Of a stretch of DNA of 43,944 nucleotides, positions 1 through 6,891 are shown piece after piece (position 1 is the stretch's first letter; every line of letters starts with the position of its first letter). The DNA is taken from NCBI GenBank assembly GCA_958419945.1, contig CATZIC010000006.1, positions 1 through 43,944 of the forward strand, in the 5' to 3' direction. Under the pieces are notes generated by a model, which had not been told where the DNA came from, did not search any database, and worked only from the letters and a program-made list of their open reading frames with translations. A program made the translations under genes and the position numbers. This DNA comes from an uncultured Clostridia bacterium (GTDB taxonomy: Bacteria > Bacillota > Clostridia > Christensenellales > Borkfalkiaceae).

Positions 1-254
1 GGCGAAATATTGTCGTAATATTCCTTTTCGGCGCGGTAAAAATCGTCGTAAGAATTAAGGGTATAGCGAGCGTTTGCCAAAGAATCCTCGGTGGAATATT
101 CCTCTAAAACGGCAAGGAATTTTTCCCTTGCCAAAAGGATATCGTCGGCAGTTTTTGCGGAATTTGCCGCCGACTTAAAATCTTCTAACGCCTTTTCGAT
201 TAAATTCAGTTCAAACCTTTTATAAGGTAAAGCTTTACATTTTATGATTTCCAT
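1..254 (-). CDS. M3 family oligoendopeptidase (N-terminal part, cut by window edge)
   Basis: Only the first 84 codons are present; the gene runs off the left edge. The start ATG at 254 has a good AAGGAG six bases upstream. The visible residues are mostly helical and hydrophilic (for example SAKTADDILLAREKFLAVLE and DDFYRAEKEYYDN). They match the N-terminal lobe of clostridial M3 (PepF-like) oligoendopeptidases, which carry the same 'DDFYRAEKEYYD' type segment before the catalytic domain. The HExxH zinc site would lie outside the window, so the assignment rests on the lobe alone. It follows the DUF1667 gene after about 50 bases on the same strand, with a copy of the dispersed 27-bp motif in the gap. 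Confidence 0.7.
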   Translation of the reverse strand, partial: MEIIKCKALPYKRFELNLIEKALEDFKSAANSAKTADDILLAREKFLAVLEEYSTEDSLANARYTLNSYDDFYRAEKEYYDNIS

Positions 255-271
255 TTCGCTCCTTATTCGGA

Positions 272-298
272 AAAAGTGGGGCTATAGGCCCGTTATTA
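272..298 (+). repeat. Dispersed 27-bp motif, copy 1 (intergenic)
   Basis: AAAAGT-GGGG-CTATAGGCCCGTTATTA, between the DUF1667 and M3 peptidase genes. Confidence 0.8.
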
Positions 299-304
299 CG
301 TTTT

Positions 305-658
305 TTATTTCAACTCGGTTTTGGTTGCAATTAAATTTACGCCGTCAAATAAATCCTTTATAACCACGTCGCCTGAAGATATGGGAAGCTTCGGGTGAAC
401 GTTATTTATAACCTTCATAAGATCTAACATCATATCACGTGGAACTACATTGTCGGTTTTTACGGGAAGCATTTTGCCGCCCTCGCACCTGACGGAAGTT
501 GTTAAAACTCTAAGGGGCCTTACGACCTCGTTTTCGGCGTAAAGTTTTCCACGGGGGCAGGAATTGCCTTTTACGTAAACGGCCACGCCGTTTTCCACGC
601 CCGCCTCTATTTGACAGCCCATAGGGCATTCAACACAGGTAAGATTTTTTATTTCCAT
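305..658 (-). CDS. DUF1667 small cysteine-rich protein, accessory to the flavoprotein pair
   Basis: The product has 117 residues. It opens with a cysteine motif, CVECPMGCQIE (residues 9-19), and has a further CPRGK at about 34-38. This CxxCxxxC...CPxG pattern is typical of DUF1667 and suggests a metal or Fe-S site at the N terminus, followed by a segment with conserved PVKT (about residues 65-68). In many Firmicutes DUF1667 follows GlpA-like and GlpB-like flavoproteins, and that is the arrangement here. The start is two bases downstream of the preceding gene's stop, so the genes are very likely co-translated. It is probably a redox or electron-transfer subunit of the complex. Exact function is not established. 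Confidence 0.85.
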   Translation of the reverse strand: MEIKNLTCVECPMGCQIEAGVENGVAVYVKGNSCPRGKLYAENEVVRPLRVLTTSVRCEGGKMLPVKTDNVVPRDMMLDLMKVINNVHPKLPISSGDVVIKDLFDGVNLIATKTELK

Positions 659-660
659 AA

Positions 661-1905
661 TTACACCTCGAGCTCCACCGTAACGGGCGAGGACAAGTTT
701 TTAACTTTATCCGCGGTTAAAATAAGGGTTTCCATTTCACCGGGGACGGCGATTTTCTTCTTCCTTTCCATAATAACTTCACCTTGCGATTTCACACGAA
801 TGGTGCAATTTTTGAAAGTGTTTTTTACGCGGAAGAAAAGCTTGACGTTTCCGTCTTCACCCTTATTTATCTTTTGCGGAAGCACGTAACTTATATTATT
901 GCCCGCCTCGGTATCGATAAAATCGTAAACCCCTTCGCTATTTAAAACGTACTTTGCGCTGTACTTCCCGGCGATTTCAGCTTCCTCGGAAACGAAGTCT
1001 ACAAGGTCATGAACCTGCAAAACGTTACCGCATGCGAAAATTCCCTTTTCCATAGTTTCACGAGTTTGAGAAACCACCGCCCCACGGGTCTTTGGGGAAA
1101 GCGGAATGCCGCATGATTTTGTAAGTTCGTTTTCAGGAATAAGTCCTACCGAAAACAGTACCGTATCGCAGGAAAAGTGGCGCTCCGTGCCCGTTATCGG
1201 TCTTTTTTCGGAGTCGACCTCGGATATGGTTACGCCCGTAACGTGGTCCTTTCCTTCGATTTTGGTTATGGTATGATTCAGATATAAAGGGATACCGAAG
1301 TCGTCAAGACACTGAACGATATTGCGTTTTAGTCCGCTTGAGTAAGGCATAATTTCGCACACGGCGTGAACTTTGGCGCCTTCTAACGTCATGCGCCTTG
1401 CCATGATAAGCCCAATGTCGCCGGAGCCGAGAATGACAACTTCCTTTCCGGGCATGTAGCCTTTTATATTTACGTATTTTTGAGCGGTGCCTGCGGAATA
1501 AATGCCGGCAGGTCTCGTACCCGCAACGTTTAATGCGCCACGGCTTCTTTCACGACAGCCCATTGCTAAGATAATAGACTTTGCTTCTATCGTGAAAAAT
1601 CCGAGTTCGGGATTAACCGCCTTTACATGCTTTTCCTTGTCAAGCGAAATTACGGTGGTTCCAAGATAGCATTTAATACCGCGTTCACGCACTTTATCTA
1701 TAAATCTTTCGGCGTATTCGGGACCGGAAAGACTTTCTTTAAACCTTGTCAAGCCGAAGCCGTTATGAATACACTGATTCAAAATTCCGCCGAGTTCCTC
1801 TCCGCGTTCCAAAATAACTACGTCTTTTACGCCGCTGTCGTAAGCAGCCACGGCAGCCGCAAGTCCGGCGGGACCTCCGCCGATTATAACTATATCGTGT
1901 TTCAT
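661..1905 (-). CDS. FAD/NAD(P)-dependent oxidoreductase, second flavoprotein of a glycerol-3-phosphate dehydrogenase-like set
   Basis: The 414-residue protein has two Rossmann motifs: an N-terminal FAD site IVIIGGGPAGLAAA (residues 5-18) and an internal NAD(P)-type site VVILGSGDIGLIMA about 140 residues later. CIHNGFG (about 45-51) resembles the active-site area of this oxidoreductase family. Near the C terminus a Gly-Asp-like FAD contact (GIFACGNVLQVHDLVD) is present. It overlaps the upstream flavoprotein by four bases (ATGA), which implies translational coupling, and is followed two bases later by DUF1667. By context it probably passes electrons from the GlpA-like subunit to an acceptor. 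Other substrates than glycerol-3-phosphate are possible. Confidence 0.85.
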   Translation of the reverse strand: MKHDIVIIGGGPAGLAAAVAAYDSGVKDVVILERGEELGGILNQCIHNGFGLTRFKESLSGPEYAERFIDKVRERGIKCYLGTTVISLDKEKHVKAVNPELGFFTIEAKSIILAMGCRERSRGALNVAGTRPAGIYSAGTAQKYVNIKGYMPGKEVVILGSGDIGLIMARRMTLEGAKVHAVCEIMPYSSGLKRNIVQCLDDFGIPLYLNHTITKIEGKDHVTGVTISEVDSEKRPITGTERHFSCDTVLFSVGLIPENELTKSCGIPLSPKTRGAVVSQTRETMEKGIFACGNVLQVHDLVDFVSEEAEIAGKYSAKYVLNSEGVYDFIDTEAGNNISYVLPQKINKGEDGNVKLFFRVKNTFKNCTIRVKSQGEVIMERKKKIAVPGEMETLILTADKVKNLSSPVTVELEV

Positions 1906-3332
1906 TTGGTTACCCCTTGTAAAAGATTGGAACCCTTTCCCGATTTTGTAACTTCGGTTAAAGGAAGGTCGTTATATTTTGCTATAATTTCCGCCACGTA
2001 AGGTTGGCAGAAGCCGCCCTGACACCTGCCCATGCCCGCACGAGTGCGGCGCTTAACGCCGTCTATCGTGGTTGCCCGTGGGTTTTCCGACAAAGCACGG
2101 ATAATTTCACCCTCGGTAATCTGTTCACAACGGCAGATTATGCGGCCGTAGCTTGGATCCTTTTTGATAATTTCGTTTTTCTCTTCGTCCGAAAGGTTTT
2201 TGAAAAAGTAATCGGGACTGCGTAAAGGATTGAAATTTTTGTTGGCTTTTAACGGCAAAAGTTCGCCTATAAGCCCGTTAACTACGTATTCCGCGATTGC
2301 GGGCGCGCTTGTAAGCCCGGGGGATTCTATCCCCGCGCAATTTATAAGCCCGTCCACTTTTTGGCTTTTTTCCACAATAAAGTCGTGCCTGTCGGAATAT
2401 GCCCTTACCCCTGCAAAGGAAGTAATAGTGTTGTAAAAAGGTATGTTCTTGCACATCTTTTTAGCCTTTTCGGCAACCCAATTTAGTCCGTACTGCGTGG
2501 TTTCGGTGTCCGCTTCCTGCATTTCCTCGGCAGTGGGGCCGAGTAAAATATTGTTGTCTACCGTCGGAAGCACCAACACACCTTTACCGAGTTTCGTGGG
2601 CGTAAAGAATAAAGTGTGATTTACAAAGCCGGCGCTTTCACGGTCAAGCAAAATGTATTCGCCCTTTCTTGCGCCTATCTTTATTCCGTCGTCGCCGAAA
2701 ATCTCCGCTACCTTTCCGCTATACAGCCCTGCGCAGTTTACAACGACTTTACCTTGTACGCACCTTCCGTCCTTTGCGTATACCGAAAATGCTCCGTCCT
2801 CTTTTTGGGCGGAAACCACTTCAAAGTCGGTAAATAGGGTTGCGCCGTTATCCATGGCGTTGCCGATAGCGGCGATAGTAAGTTCGTAAGGGCAGACTAT
2901 TCCGCCCGTTTTTGCGTAGAGTGCGCCGACCGCCTCGTCGGAAATATTAGGCTCCAAGCTTCTTAACTCGGTTGCGGAAATTATCTCTAAGTCCTTAACA
3001 CCGTTAATTTCGCCACGCTTTTTCAGTTCCTGTAAAGTGGTTAAATCCTCGTCTGAAAAAGCCACTACGAGAGAGCCGTTTTTTCTAAATTTAACGCCGA
3101 GGTCTTTGCAAAGATCTTCCATCATAAGATTGCCGGCAACGTTAAATTTTGCCTTCAGAGATCCCACGGGGGCGTCAAAACCTGCGTGCACCACGCCGGA
3201 ATTGGAACGGCTTGCGCCCATGCAAACGTCGCTTTCCTTTTCGAGAAGGCAAGCTTTTATTTCGTATTTACTAAGCTCGCGGAGGACGGTTGCGCCGATA
3301 ACTCCGCCGCCGATAACCAAAACGTCAAACAT
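1902..3332 (-). CDS. GlpA-like FAD-dependent dehydrogenase with C-terminal [2Fe-2S] BFD-type domain
   Basis: The 476-residue protein starts with the dinucleotide-binding motif VLVIGGGVIGA (about residues 4-14), followed by a DAO-family FAD domain including GASRSNSGVVHAG. The C terminus carries a BFD-like [2Fe-2S] domain with four cysteines at residues 400, 402, 437 and 442 (ICRCE and GRCQGGFC). This architecture is that of the catalytic subunit of anaerobic glycerol-3-phosphate dehydrogenase and relatives (for example 2-hydroxyglutarate-oxidase-like proteins). The ATG has AAGGA eight bases upstream. It is the first gene of the flavoprotein operon, 54 bases downstream of the HAD phosphatase gene. 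No glycerol kinase or GlpF facilitator is nearby, so the substrate is inferred from family only. Confidence 0.85.
   Translation of the reverse strand: MFDVLVIGGGVIGATVLRELSKYEIKACLLEKESDVCMGASRSNSGVVHAGFDAPVGSLKAKFNVAGNLMMEDLCKDLGVKFRKNGSLVVAFSDEDLTTLQELKKRGEINGVKDLEIISATELRSLEPNISDEAVGALYAKTGGIVCPYELTIAAIGNAMDNGATLFTDFEVVSAQKEDGAFSVYAKDGRCVQGKVVVNCAGLYSGKVAEIFGDDGIKIGARKGEYILLDRESAGFVNHTLFFTPTKLGKGVLVLPTVDNNILLGPTAEEMQEADTETTQYGLNWVAEKAKKMCKNIPFYNTITSFAGVRAYSDRHDFIVEKSQKVDGLINCAGIESPGLTSAPAIAEYVVNGLIGELLPLKANKNFNPLRSPDYFFKNLSDEEKNEIIKKDPSYGRIICRCEQITEGEIIRALSENPRATTIDGVKRRTRAGMGRCQGGFCQPYVAEIIAKYNDLPLTEVTKSGKGSNLLQGVTK
2257..2281 (+). repeat. Dispersed 27-bp motif, copy 2 (inside GlpA-like gene)
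   Basis: AAAAGT-TCGC-CTATAAGCCCGTTAA; the antisense coding strand reads VNGLIGELL. Confidence 0.7.
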
Positions 3333-3386
3333 AATTTATCCTTAAGACACCGCCGAAAAGGGCGGTTATTTTACAATTTTACAAAT

Positions 3387-4208
3387 TTACAAAATGATTT
3401 TTTCTATACTTTCGAACACGAAGTTCGGTTTTATGGGATACTCTTCTATATCCTTAACCGTCGCTTCACCGCTTAAAACGCACACGGTGTCCACGCCGGC
3501 GTTGTAACCGGAAGCTATGTCCGTCATCAGCCTGTCGCCTATAACCACGGTTTCCTCTTTTGACGCCCCTTCACGCTCCATTGCGCGGTAAAGCATTTCA
3601 GGCTGCGGCTTGCCTATATAAATGGGATTTTTACCGGAAGCCTTATATAGGCCGAAACACATCGAACCGAGATCGGGCACGAAACCGTAGTTTACGGGGC
3701 AGACAAAATCCGGATGAGTGGCGTAATACTTTGCGTTTGTGGTGCAAAGCATTTTGCTTGTGGTAGATAGCTTTTCAAAGGTAAGTTCGGTATCGAAGCC
3801 GAGAATAATCGCCTTCGCCAAACTATCGTAGTCGGTTGTAATATTAAGTCCGCCGTCCTTTAGTTCCTTGATAAAGGAAGCCGTGCCCTGCGCATAGATA
3901 AGCGAGACGCCGAATTCCTTTTTTAAAAGCATTACGGAAGCGTTTGTGGAAGTAAAAAAGTTGTCTTTATCGGCTTTTATGCCCATATTCGTTACTTTTT
4001 TAACGTAGTCTACAACCGATTTCGAGGAATTGTTGGTTACGAAAACGTATTTTGCGCCGATAGCCGTAATGGAATCCAAAAAAGCAAGCGTACCTTTAAA
4101 AATGGTGTTTTCGTTATACACCGTTCCGTCCATATCCAAAAGAAAAAGTTTTTTACTTTTAAGCCTTTCGGCGTTTACATTATAAAAGTCGGTTAAAATT
4201 TCCCGCAT
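3387..4208 (-). CDS. HAD-IIA family phosphatase (NagD/phosphoglycolate-phosphatase type)
   Basis: The 273-residue protein carries HAD motif I in FLLDMDGTVYNE (about residues 23-34), motif II in YVFVTNNSSKS (about 54-64) and the C-terminal motif IV VVIGDRLMTDIASG (about 220-233). The C2 cap between motif II and motif III identifies subclass IIA, which includes phosphoglycolate, p-nitrophenyl-phosphate and glycerol-1/3-phosphate phosphatases and NagD. It is directly upstream of the GlpA-like dehydrogenase on the same strand. A role in glycerol-phosphate or other sugar-phosphate turnover is therefore plausible but not shown. The start has only a weak GGGTAA ribosome site. Confidence 0.85.
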   Translation of the reverse strand: MREILTDFYNVNAERLKSKKLFLLDMDGTVYNENTIFKGTLAFLDSITAIGAKYVFVTNNSSKSVVDYVKKVTNMGIKADKDNFFTSTNASVMLLKKEFGVSLIYAQGTASFIKELKDGGLNITTDYDSLAKAIILGFDTELTFEKLSTTSKMLCTTNAKYYATHPDFVCPVNYGFVPDLGSMCFGLYKASGKNPIYIGKPQPEMLYRAMEREGASKEETVVIGDRLMTDIASGYNAGVDTVCVLSGEATVKDIEEYPIKPNFVFESIEKIIL

Positions 4209-4325
4209 TTACCCAATCTGCCTTTAAAAAAGTGTGTTTTATACCTTTCCGTTATCGCAAGCCAAATTGTTAGCAAAGCAATCCGTACACTAAAGTTAAA
4301 AAACGTACTTATTCATAATTTTTTT

Positions 4326-4362
4326 CTGGATTGCCACGGAGCTAAAGCTCCTCGCAATGACG
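4326..4362. repeat. Intergenic palindromic repeat, CGCAATGACG family (copy 1)
   Basis: The core is CTGGATTGCCACGG, then GAGCTAAAGCTC, then CTCGCAATGACGG. It shares both arms with copies at 16951-17002 and 41202-41250 but has a different central palindrome. It lies in the 275-base gap between the HAD phosphatase and the DUF2752 gene. Confidence 0.8.
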
Positions 4363-4430
4363 GCGGTAGTTGCTGAATTATAGTTTATCATACTTTTTAC
4401 TTAATAACAAGAAATATAGTAAAATTTAAT

Positions 4431-4466
4431 ATAAAAAATTACGCTGCGAAAATAAACGCAGCGTAA
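4431..4466 (-). terminator. Rho-independent terminator after the TM2/DUF2752 operon
   Basis: Perfect 10-bp stem TTACGCTGCG / CGCAGCGTAA (4439-4448 with 4457-4466) with an 8-base loop. On the minus strand it is followed by a run of six T. It begins 18 bases after the DUF2752 stop. Confidence 0.9.
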
Positions 4467-4483
4467 AACGTCATTAAATTCTG

Positions 4484-4888
4484 TTAAAATATTACGGTTA
4501 CAAGATAGTAAACGAAGTTTCCTACAGCCATAGTAATGGTAAAAACGTCGATTATAACAGGTTTTTTAAATAAAAATCTGTTGATTTCAAGTATTACCGC
4601 AACAAAAAGCGGAAGGGAAAAAGGCTTATTTAAATACCCTTGAAAATCCCCTTTAAGTAGGCTCAGTACTGCCGTTGTACTTCCGCACGTAGGACAGTCA
4701 AAGCCCAATAAAAGCTTTAACGGACAGGAAACGTCCGTTAAATTTAAAAGCGCATAGTAAAGGCATACCACCGCTATAACGGCAAGGTTTACGATAAGCG
4801 CTTTTTTTATTTTGTTACTGCATAGCTTTCCAAAGTTTATCAAAGTTCTTCTCTTTGGTCTTACCCATAACAAGGAACAAGTCGACAA
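4484..4888 (-). CDS. DUF2752 small membrane protein
   Basis: The longest form has 134 residues. The DUF2752 signature is CPLKLLLGFDCPTCGSTTA in the middle, followed by a short loop with N-K-P-F and further hydrophobic segments; three membrane spans are likely. DUF2752 proteins are small integral membrane proteins of unknown role that often travel with TM2-domain proteins, as here. The start is uncertain. The ATG at 4888 overlaps the TM2 gene by 74 bases. An in-frame TTG at 4843, preceded by a purine-rich stretch, would shorten the overlap and drop a basic, poorly conserved leader. Transcription is from the promoter in front of the TM2 gene. Confidence 0.8.
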   Translation of the reverse strand: MSTCSLLWVRPKRRTLINFGKLCSNKIKKALIVNLAVIAVVCLYYALLNLTDVSCPLKLLLGFDCPTCGSTTAVLSLLKGDFQGYLNKPFSLPLFVAVILEINRFLFKKPVIIDVFTITMAVGNFVYYLVTVIF

Positions 4889-5153
4889 ACCACATTATTC
4901 CGCAGCAGCCGCCTGTAAGTAATTTTAATACGCCAAGGCCGATGTCGCCGAGAATAAACCTATCAACACCATAAGCGCCCAAGAAAAGTGAAAAAAGGAA
5001 GTTAACGATAGGTTTCTGAAGTTCGATGCATGAAATATATTTGGATTTTTCTTCGGGTAAAGATAAAAGCTTATCCCTTATAAAAGGTATTTTATCGGAA
5101 GGAAAATAATCTTCATGGGATAGAATATACATATCTACCATTTCTTGTGTCAT
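4815..5153 (-). CDS. TM2 domain-containing membrane protein
   Basis: The 112-residue protein has a hydrophilic N-terminal half (about 45 residues). A TM2 domain follows: FLFSLFLGAYGVDRFILGD, a turn, then LLTGGCCGIMWFVDLFLVMG. The GAYGVDRF and W-x-x-D-L-F motifs are characteristic of TM2. The start is supported by AGGAG ten bases upstream of the ATG and by a consensus promoter at 5214-5242. It forms a two-gene operon with the overlapping DUF2752 gene. TM2 proteins are of unknown function in bacteria. Confidence 0.88.
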   Translation of the reverse strand: MTQEMVDMYILSHEDYFPSDKIPFIRDKLLSLPEEKSKYISCIELQKPIVNFLFSLFLGAYGVDRFILGDIGLGVLKLLTGGCCGIMWFVDLFLVMGKTKEKNFDKLWKAMQ

Positions 5154-5213
5154 TTTGTAATCTCCTGAATAATCATATTGGGGTTACGCAGATATAGCGT
5201 CCCGACTTTTTTT

Positions 5214-5242
5214 ATTGTATCATATCCGCCTGAAATTGTCAA
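5214..5242 (-). promoter_or_regulatory. Sigma-A promoter for the TM2/DUF2752 operon
   Basis: TTGACA at 5237-5242 and TACAAT at 5214-5219 on the minus strand, 17 bases apart. This gives a leader of about 55 bases. Confidence 0.8.
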
Positions 5243-5316
5243 CGGTAGCGAATAAATATTTCAATATATCCGAAAAAAAGAATTTATTGCAAAATTTACC
5301 GGTTTTTCGCGCCGGC

Positions 5317-6795
5317 TTAAAGCCTGTCGCCCTCTTTTGTAAGGCTCACGATACGCTTTTTTAATTCTTCGGTGCGGTAACTATCGGGAAGCATAAAGGT
5401 CCAATTATTTTCCGGCGTTGCGGGGACGTTCATTCTTGCGTCGTTACCTAAATGCATGTAATCGATAAGCGGAATCATGGAAAGATTTGCTATGCTTTTG
5501 TGTGCAAACAAAATAAGCGCGTCGACGGGGTTTTGCCCCTCTTTTATGGGAACCTCTCTAAGAAATTTTTTTCTTGTGTCCTCCCACATTTCCTCAATCC
5601 AATATGCGGTAGCGTCGCTGTCGTGCGTGCCCGTGTATACTACGCAGTTGTCGTTTTTGTAGTTTCTCGGAAGATAAGCGGCGTCGGCGTCGTAAAAGGC
5701 AAACTGAAGCATTTTCATGCCCGGATAGCCGGTTTGTTGCATAAGCTTAATTACGTCCTCGGTGATATATCCCAAATCTTCGGCAATTACTTTAAGGCTT
5801 GGAAGACTTTCATTTATTGCCTCGAACAGTGGATACCCCGGGCCTTCGTAATACCTTCCGTTTCTTGCCGTTTTTTCGCCAAACGGCACGGCGTAGTAGC
5901 CGGCAAAACCTCTGAAATGGTCGATCCTTACAATATCGTATAGCTTTGACGCCCGCCTTGCACGCTCGATCCACCACAAAAAGCCGTTATTTTTCATTGC
6001 TTCATAATCGTAGATTGGATTGCCCCATAACTGTCCGTCGGGGGAAAAGCCGTCGGGCGGACAGCCCGCAACTAAAGTGGGATTAAGGCTATTATCGAGC
6101 AGAAATTCTTGCGGGCGGGACCATACGTCCACACTGTCGTAACTTACGTATATTGGCATATCGCCCAAAATTACGATACCTTTTCGGTGCGCGTAGGCTA
6201 AAACCTTTTGCCACTGCAACTCAAACTCGTACTGAACGAATTTCCAAAACCCCATTTCCTCTTTAAATTCATGCGCTCTTAATTTTGCCTTGTTATAAAA
6301 CTTAAAGTCGTCCTCCCAAGTGTTCCAAGGAGCGTAGCCGTGTGCGTTTTTTAGCGCCATAAACAGCGCGTAATCGTCAAGCCAACTTTGGTTTTTGGCG
6401 CAATAATCGACGTATAGGCCGACTTTTTGAAATCTGGCATATGCCGTGCGGAGCATTTTGAAACGGTTTTCAAACAAATAACCATAGTCCACTTTTTTAG
6501 AAAAGGTTTTATAACTTTCAAGTTCTTCTTTTGTCAGAAGTCCGTCGGTATAAAGTGCAAATGGGTCTATAAAATAAGGGTTACCCGCAAAAGTTGCGGG
6601 GCTTTGGTATGGAGAATCCCCATAAGCGGTTGGGTTAAGGGGGAGAACCTGCCACACCTTTTGACCTGTTTCACATAAAAAGTCTATAAAATCATAACAT
6701 TCCTTACCGAAAGCGCCTATTCCGTAGATGGATGGCAGCATGGAAACGGCGCAGAACACGCCCGCTTTACGTTTAAACCCGAAATTATCTTTCAT
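5317..6795 (-). CDS. malQ: 4-alpha-glucanotransferase (amylomaltase, GH77)
   Basis: At 492 residues this is the usual length for bacterial MalQ, a cytosolic enzyme that disproportionates maltooligosaccharides by moving glucan chains between acceptors. GH77 landmarks are all present: WQVLPLNPTAYGDSPYQSP near residue 40, GDMPIYVSYDSVDVW near 215, the nucleophile region VRIDHFRGF near 290, the acid/base region VIAEDLG near 340, and GTHDSDA near 395. The start follows no clear Shine-Dalgarno sequence, but the N-terminal residues (RKAGVFCAVSMLPS) align with the family start. The gene stands alone, with no maltose transporter or glycogen gene nearby. A copy of the dispersed motif lies inside it at 6402-6427. 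Confidence 0.96.
   Translation of the reverse strand: MKDNFGFKRKAGVFCAVSMLPSIYGIGAFGKECYDFIDFLCETGQKVWQVLPLNPTAYGDSPYQSPATFAGNPYFIDPFALYTDGLLTKEELESYKTFSKKVDYGYLFENRFKMLRTAYARFQKVGLYVDYCAKNQSWLDDYALFMALKNAHGYAPWNTWEDDFKFYNKAKLRAHEFKEEMGFWKFVQYEFELQWQKVLAYAHRKGIVILGDMPIYVSYDSVDVWSRPQEFLLDNSLNPTLVAGCPPDGFSPDGQLWGNPIYDYEAMKNNGFLWWIERARRASKLYDIVRIDHFRGFAGYYAVPFGEKTARNGRYYEGPGYPLFEAINESLPSLKVIAEDLGYITEDVIKLMQQTGYPGMKMLQFAFYDADAAYLPRNYKNDNCVVYTGTHDSDATAYWIEEMWEDTRKKFLREVPIKEGQNPVDALILFAHKSIANLSMIPLIDYMHLGNDARMNVPATPENNWTFMLPDSYRTEELKKRIVSLTKEGDRL
6402..6427 (-). repeat. Dispersed 27-bp motif, copy 3 (inside malQ)
   Basis: Minus strand AAAAGT-CGGC-CTATACGTCGATTATT; encodes VGLYVDYCA. A diverged copy that keeps the AAAAGT arm and spacing. 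Confidence 0.55.
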
Positions 6796-6807
6796 AACTA
6801 ATTTGCT

Positions 6808-6834
6808 AAAAGTAGGGCTATAAGCCCTTTATCG
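6808..6834 (+). repeat. Dispersed 27-bp motif, copy 4 (intergenic)
   Basis: AAAAGT-AGGG-CTATAAGCCCTTTATCG, just upstream of malQ. Confidence 0.8.
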
Positions 6835-6852
6835 TGATTTTTTAATCTTAAT

Positions 6853-6880
6853 CGAATACCCGCAACGAGGCGGGTATTCG
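6853..6880 (-). terminator. Hairpin terminator downstream of the M18 peptidase gene
   Basis: Perfect 11-bp stem CGAATACCCGC / GCGGGTATTCG with a six-base loop, 12 bases past the stop. The minus-strand tail is A/T-rich rather than a clean T run, so efficiency is uncertain. Confidence 0.65.
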
Positions 6881-6891
6881 GTGAAAATTTC

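Noticed and set aside
1627..2001. Long open frames antisense to the flavoprotein, ATPase and surface-protein genes
   Set aside because: They mirror strongly conserved coding sequence on the other strand, lack ribosome sites and resemble no family.
2341..2356. Additional motif-like ATAAGCCCGTCC in the GlpA-like gene
   Set aside because: Only the central part matches and the AAAAGT arm is missing; it encodes VDGLIN and is probably coincidence.
3347..3366. Hairpin ACCGCC/GGCGGT upstream of the GlpA-like gene as a terminator
   Set aside because: Its T-rich tail is on the plus strand, where no gene ends; on the minus strand it lacks a T run.
3640..3660. CCTTATATAGGCCG in the HAD phosphatase gene as a motif copy
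   Set aside because: Two extra bases disrupt the core and neither arm is present.
5290..5316. Terminator after malQ
   Set aside because: The GCCGG/CCGGT stem is only about five bases with a mismatch and no clean T run.
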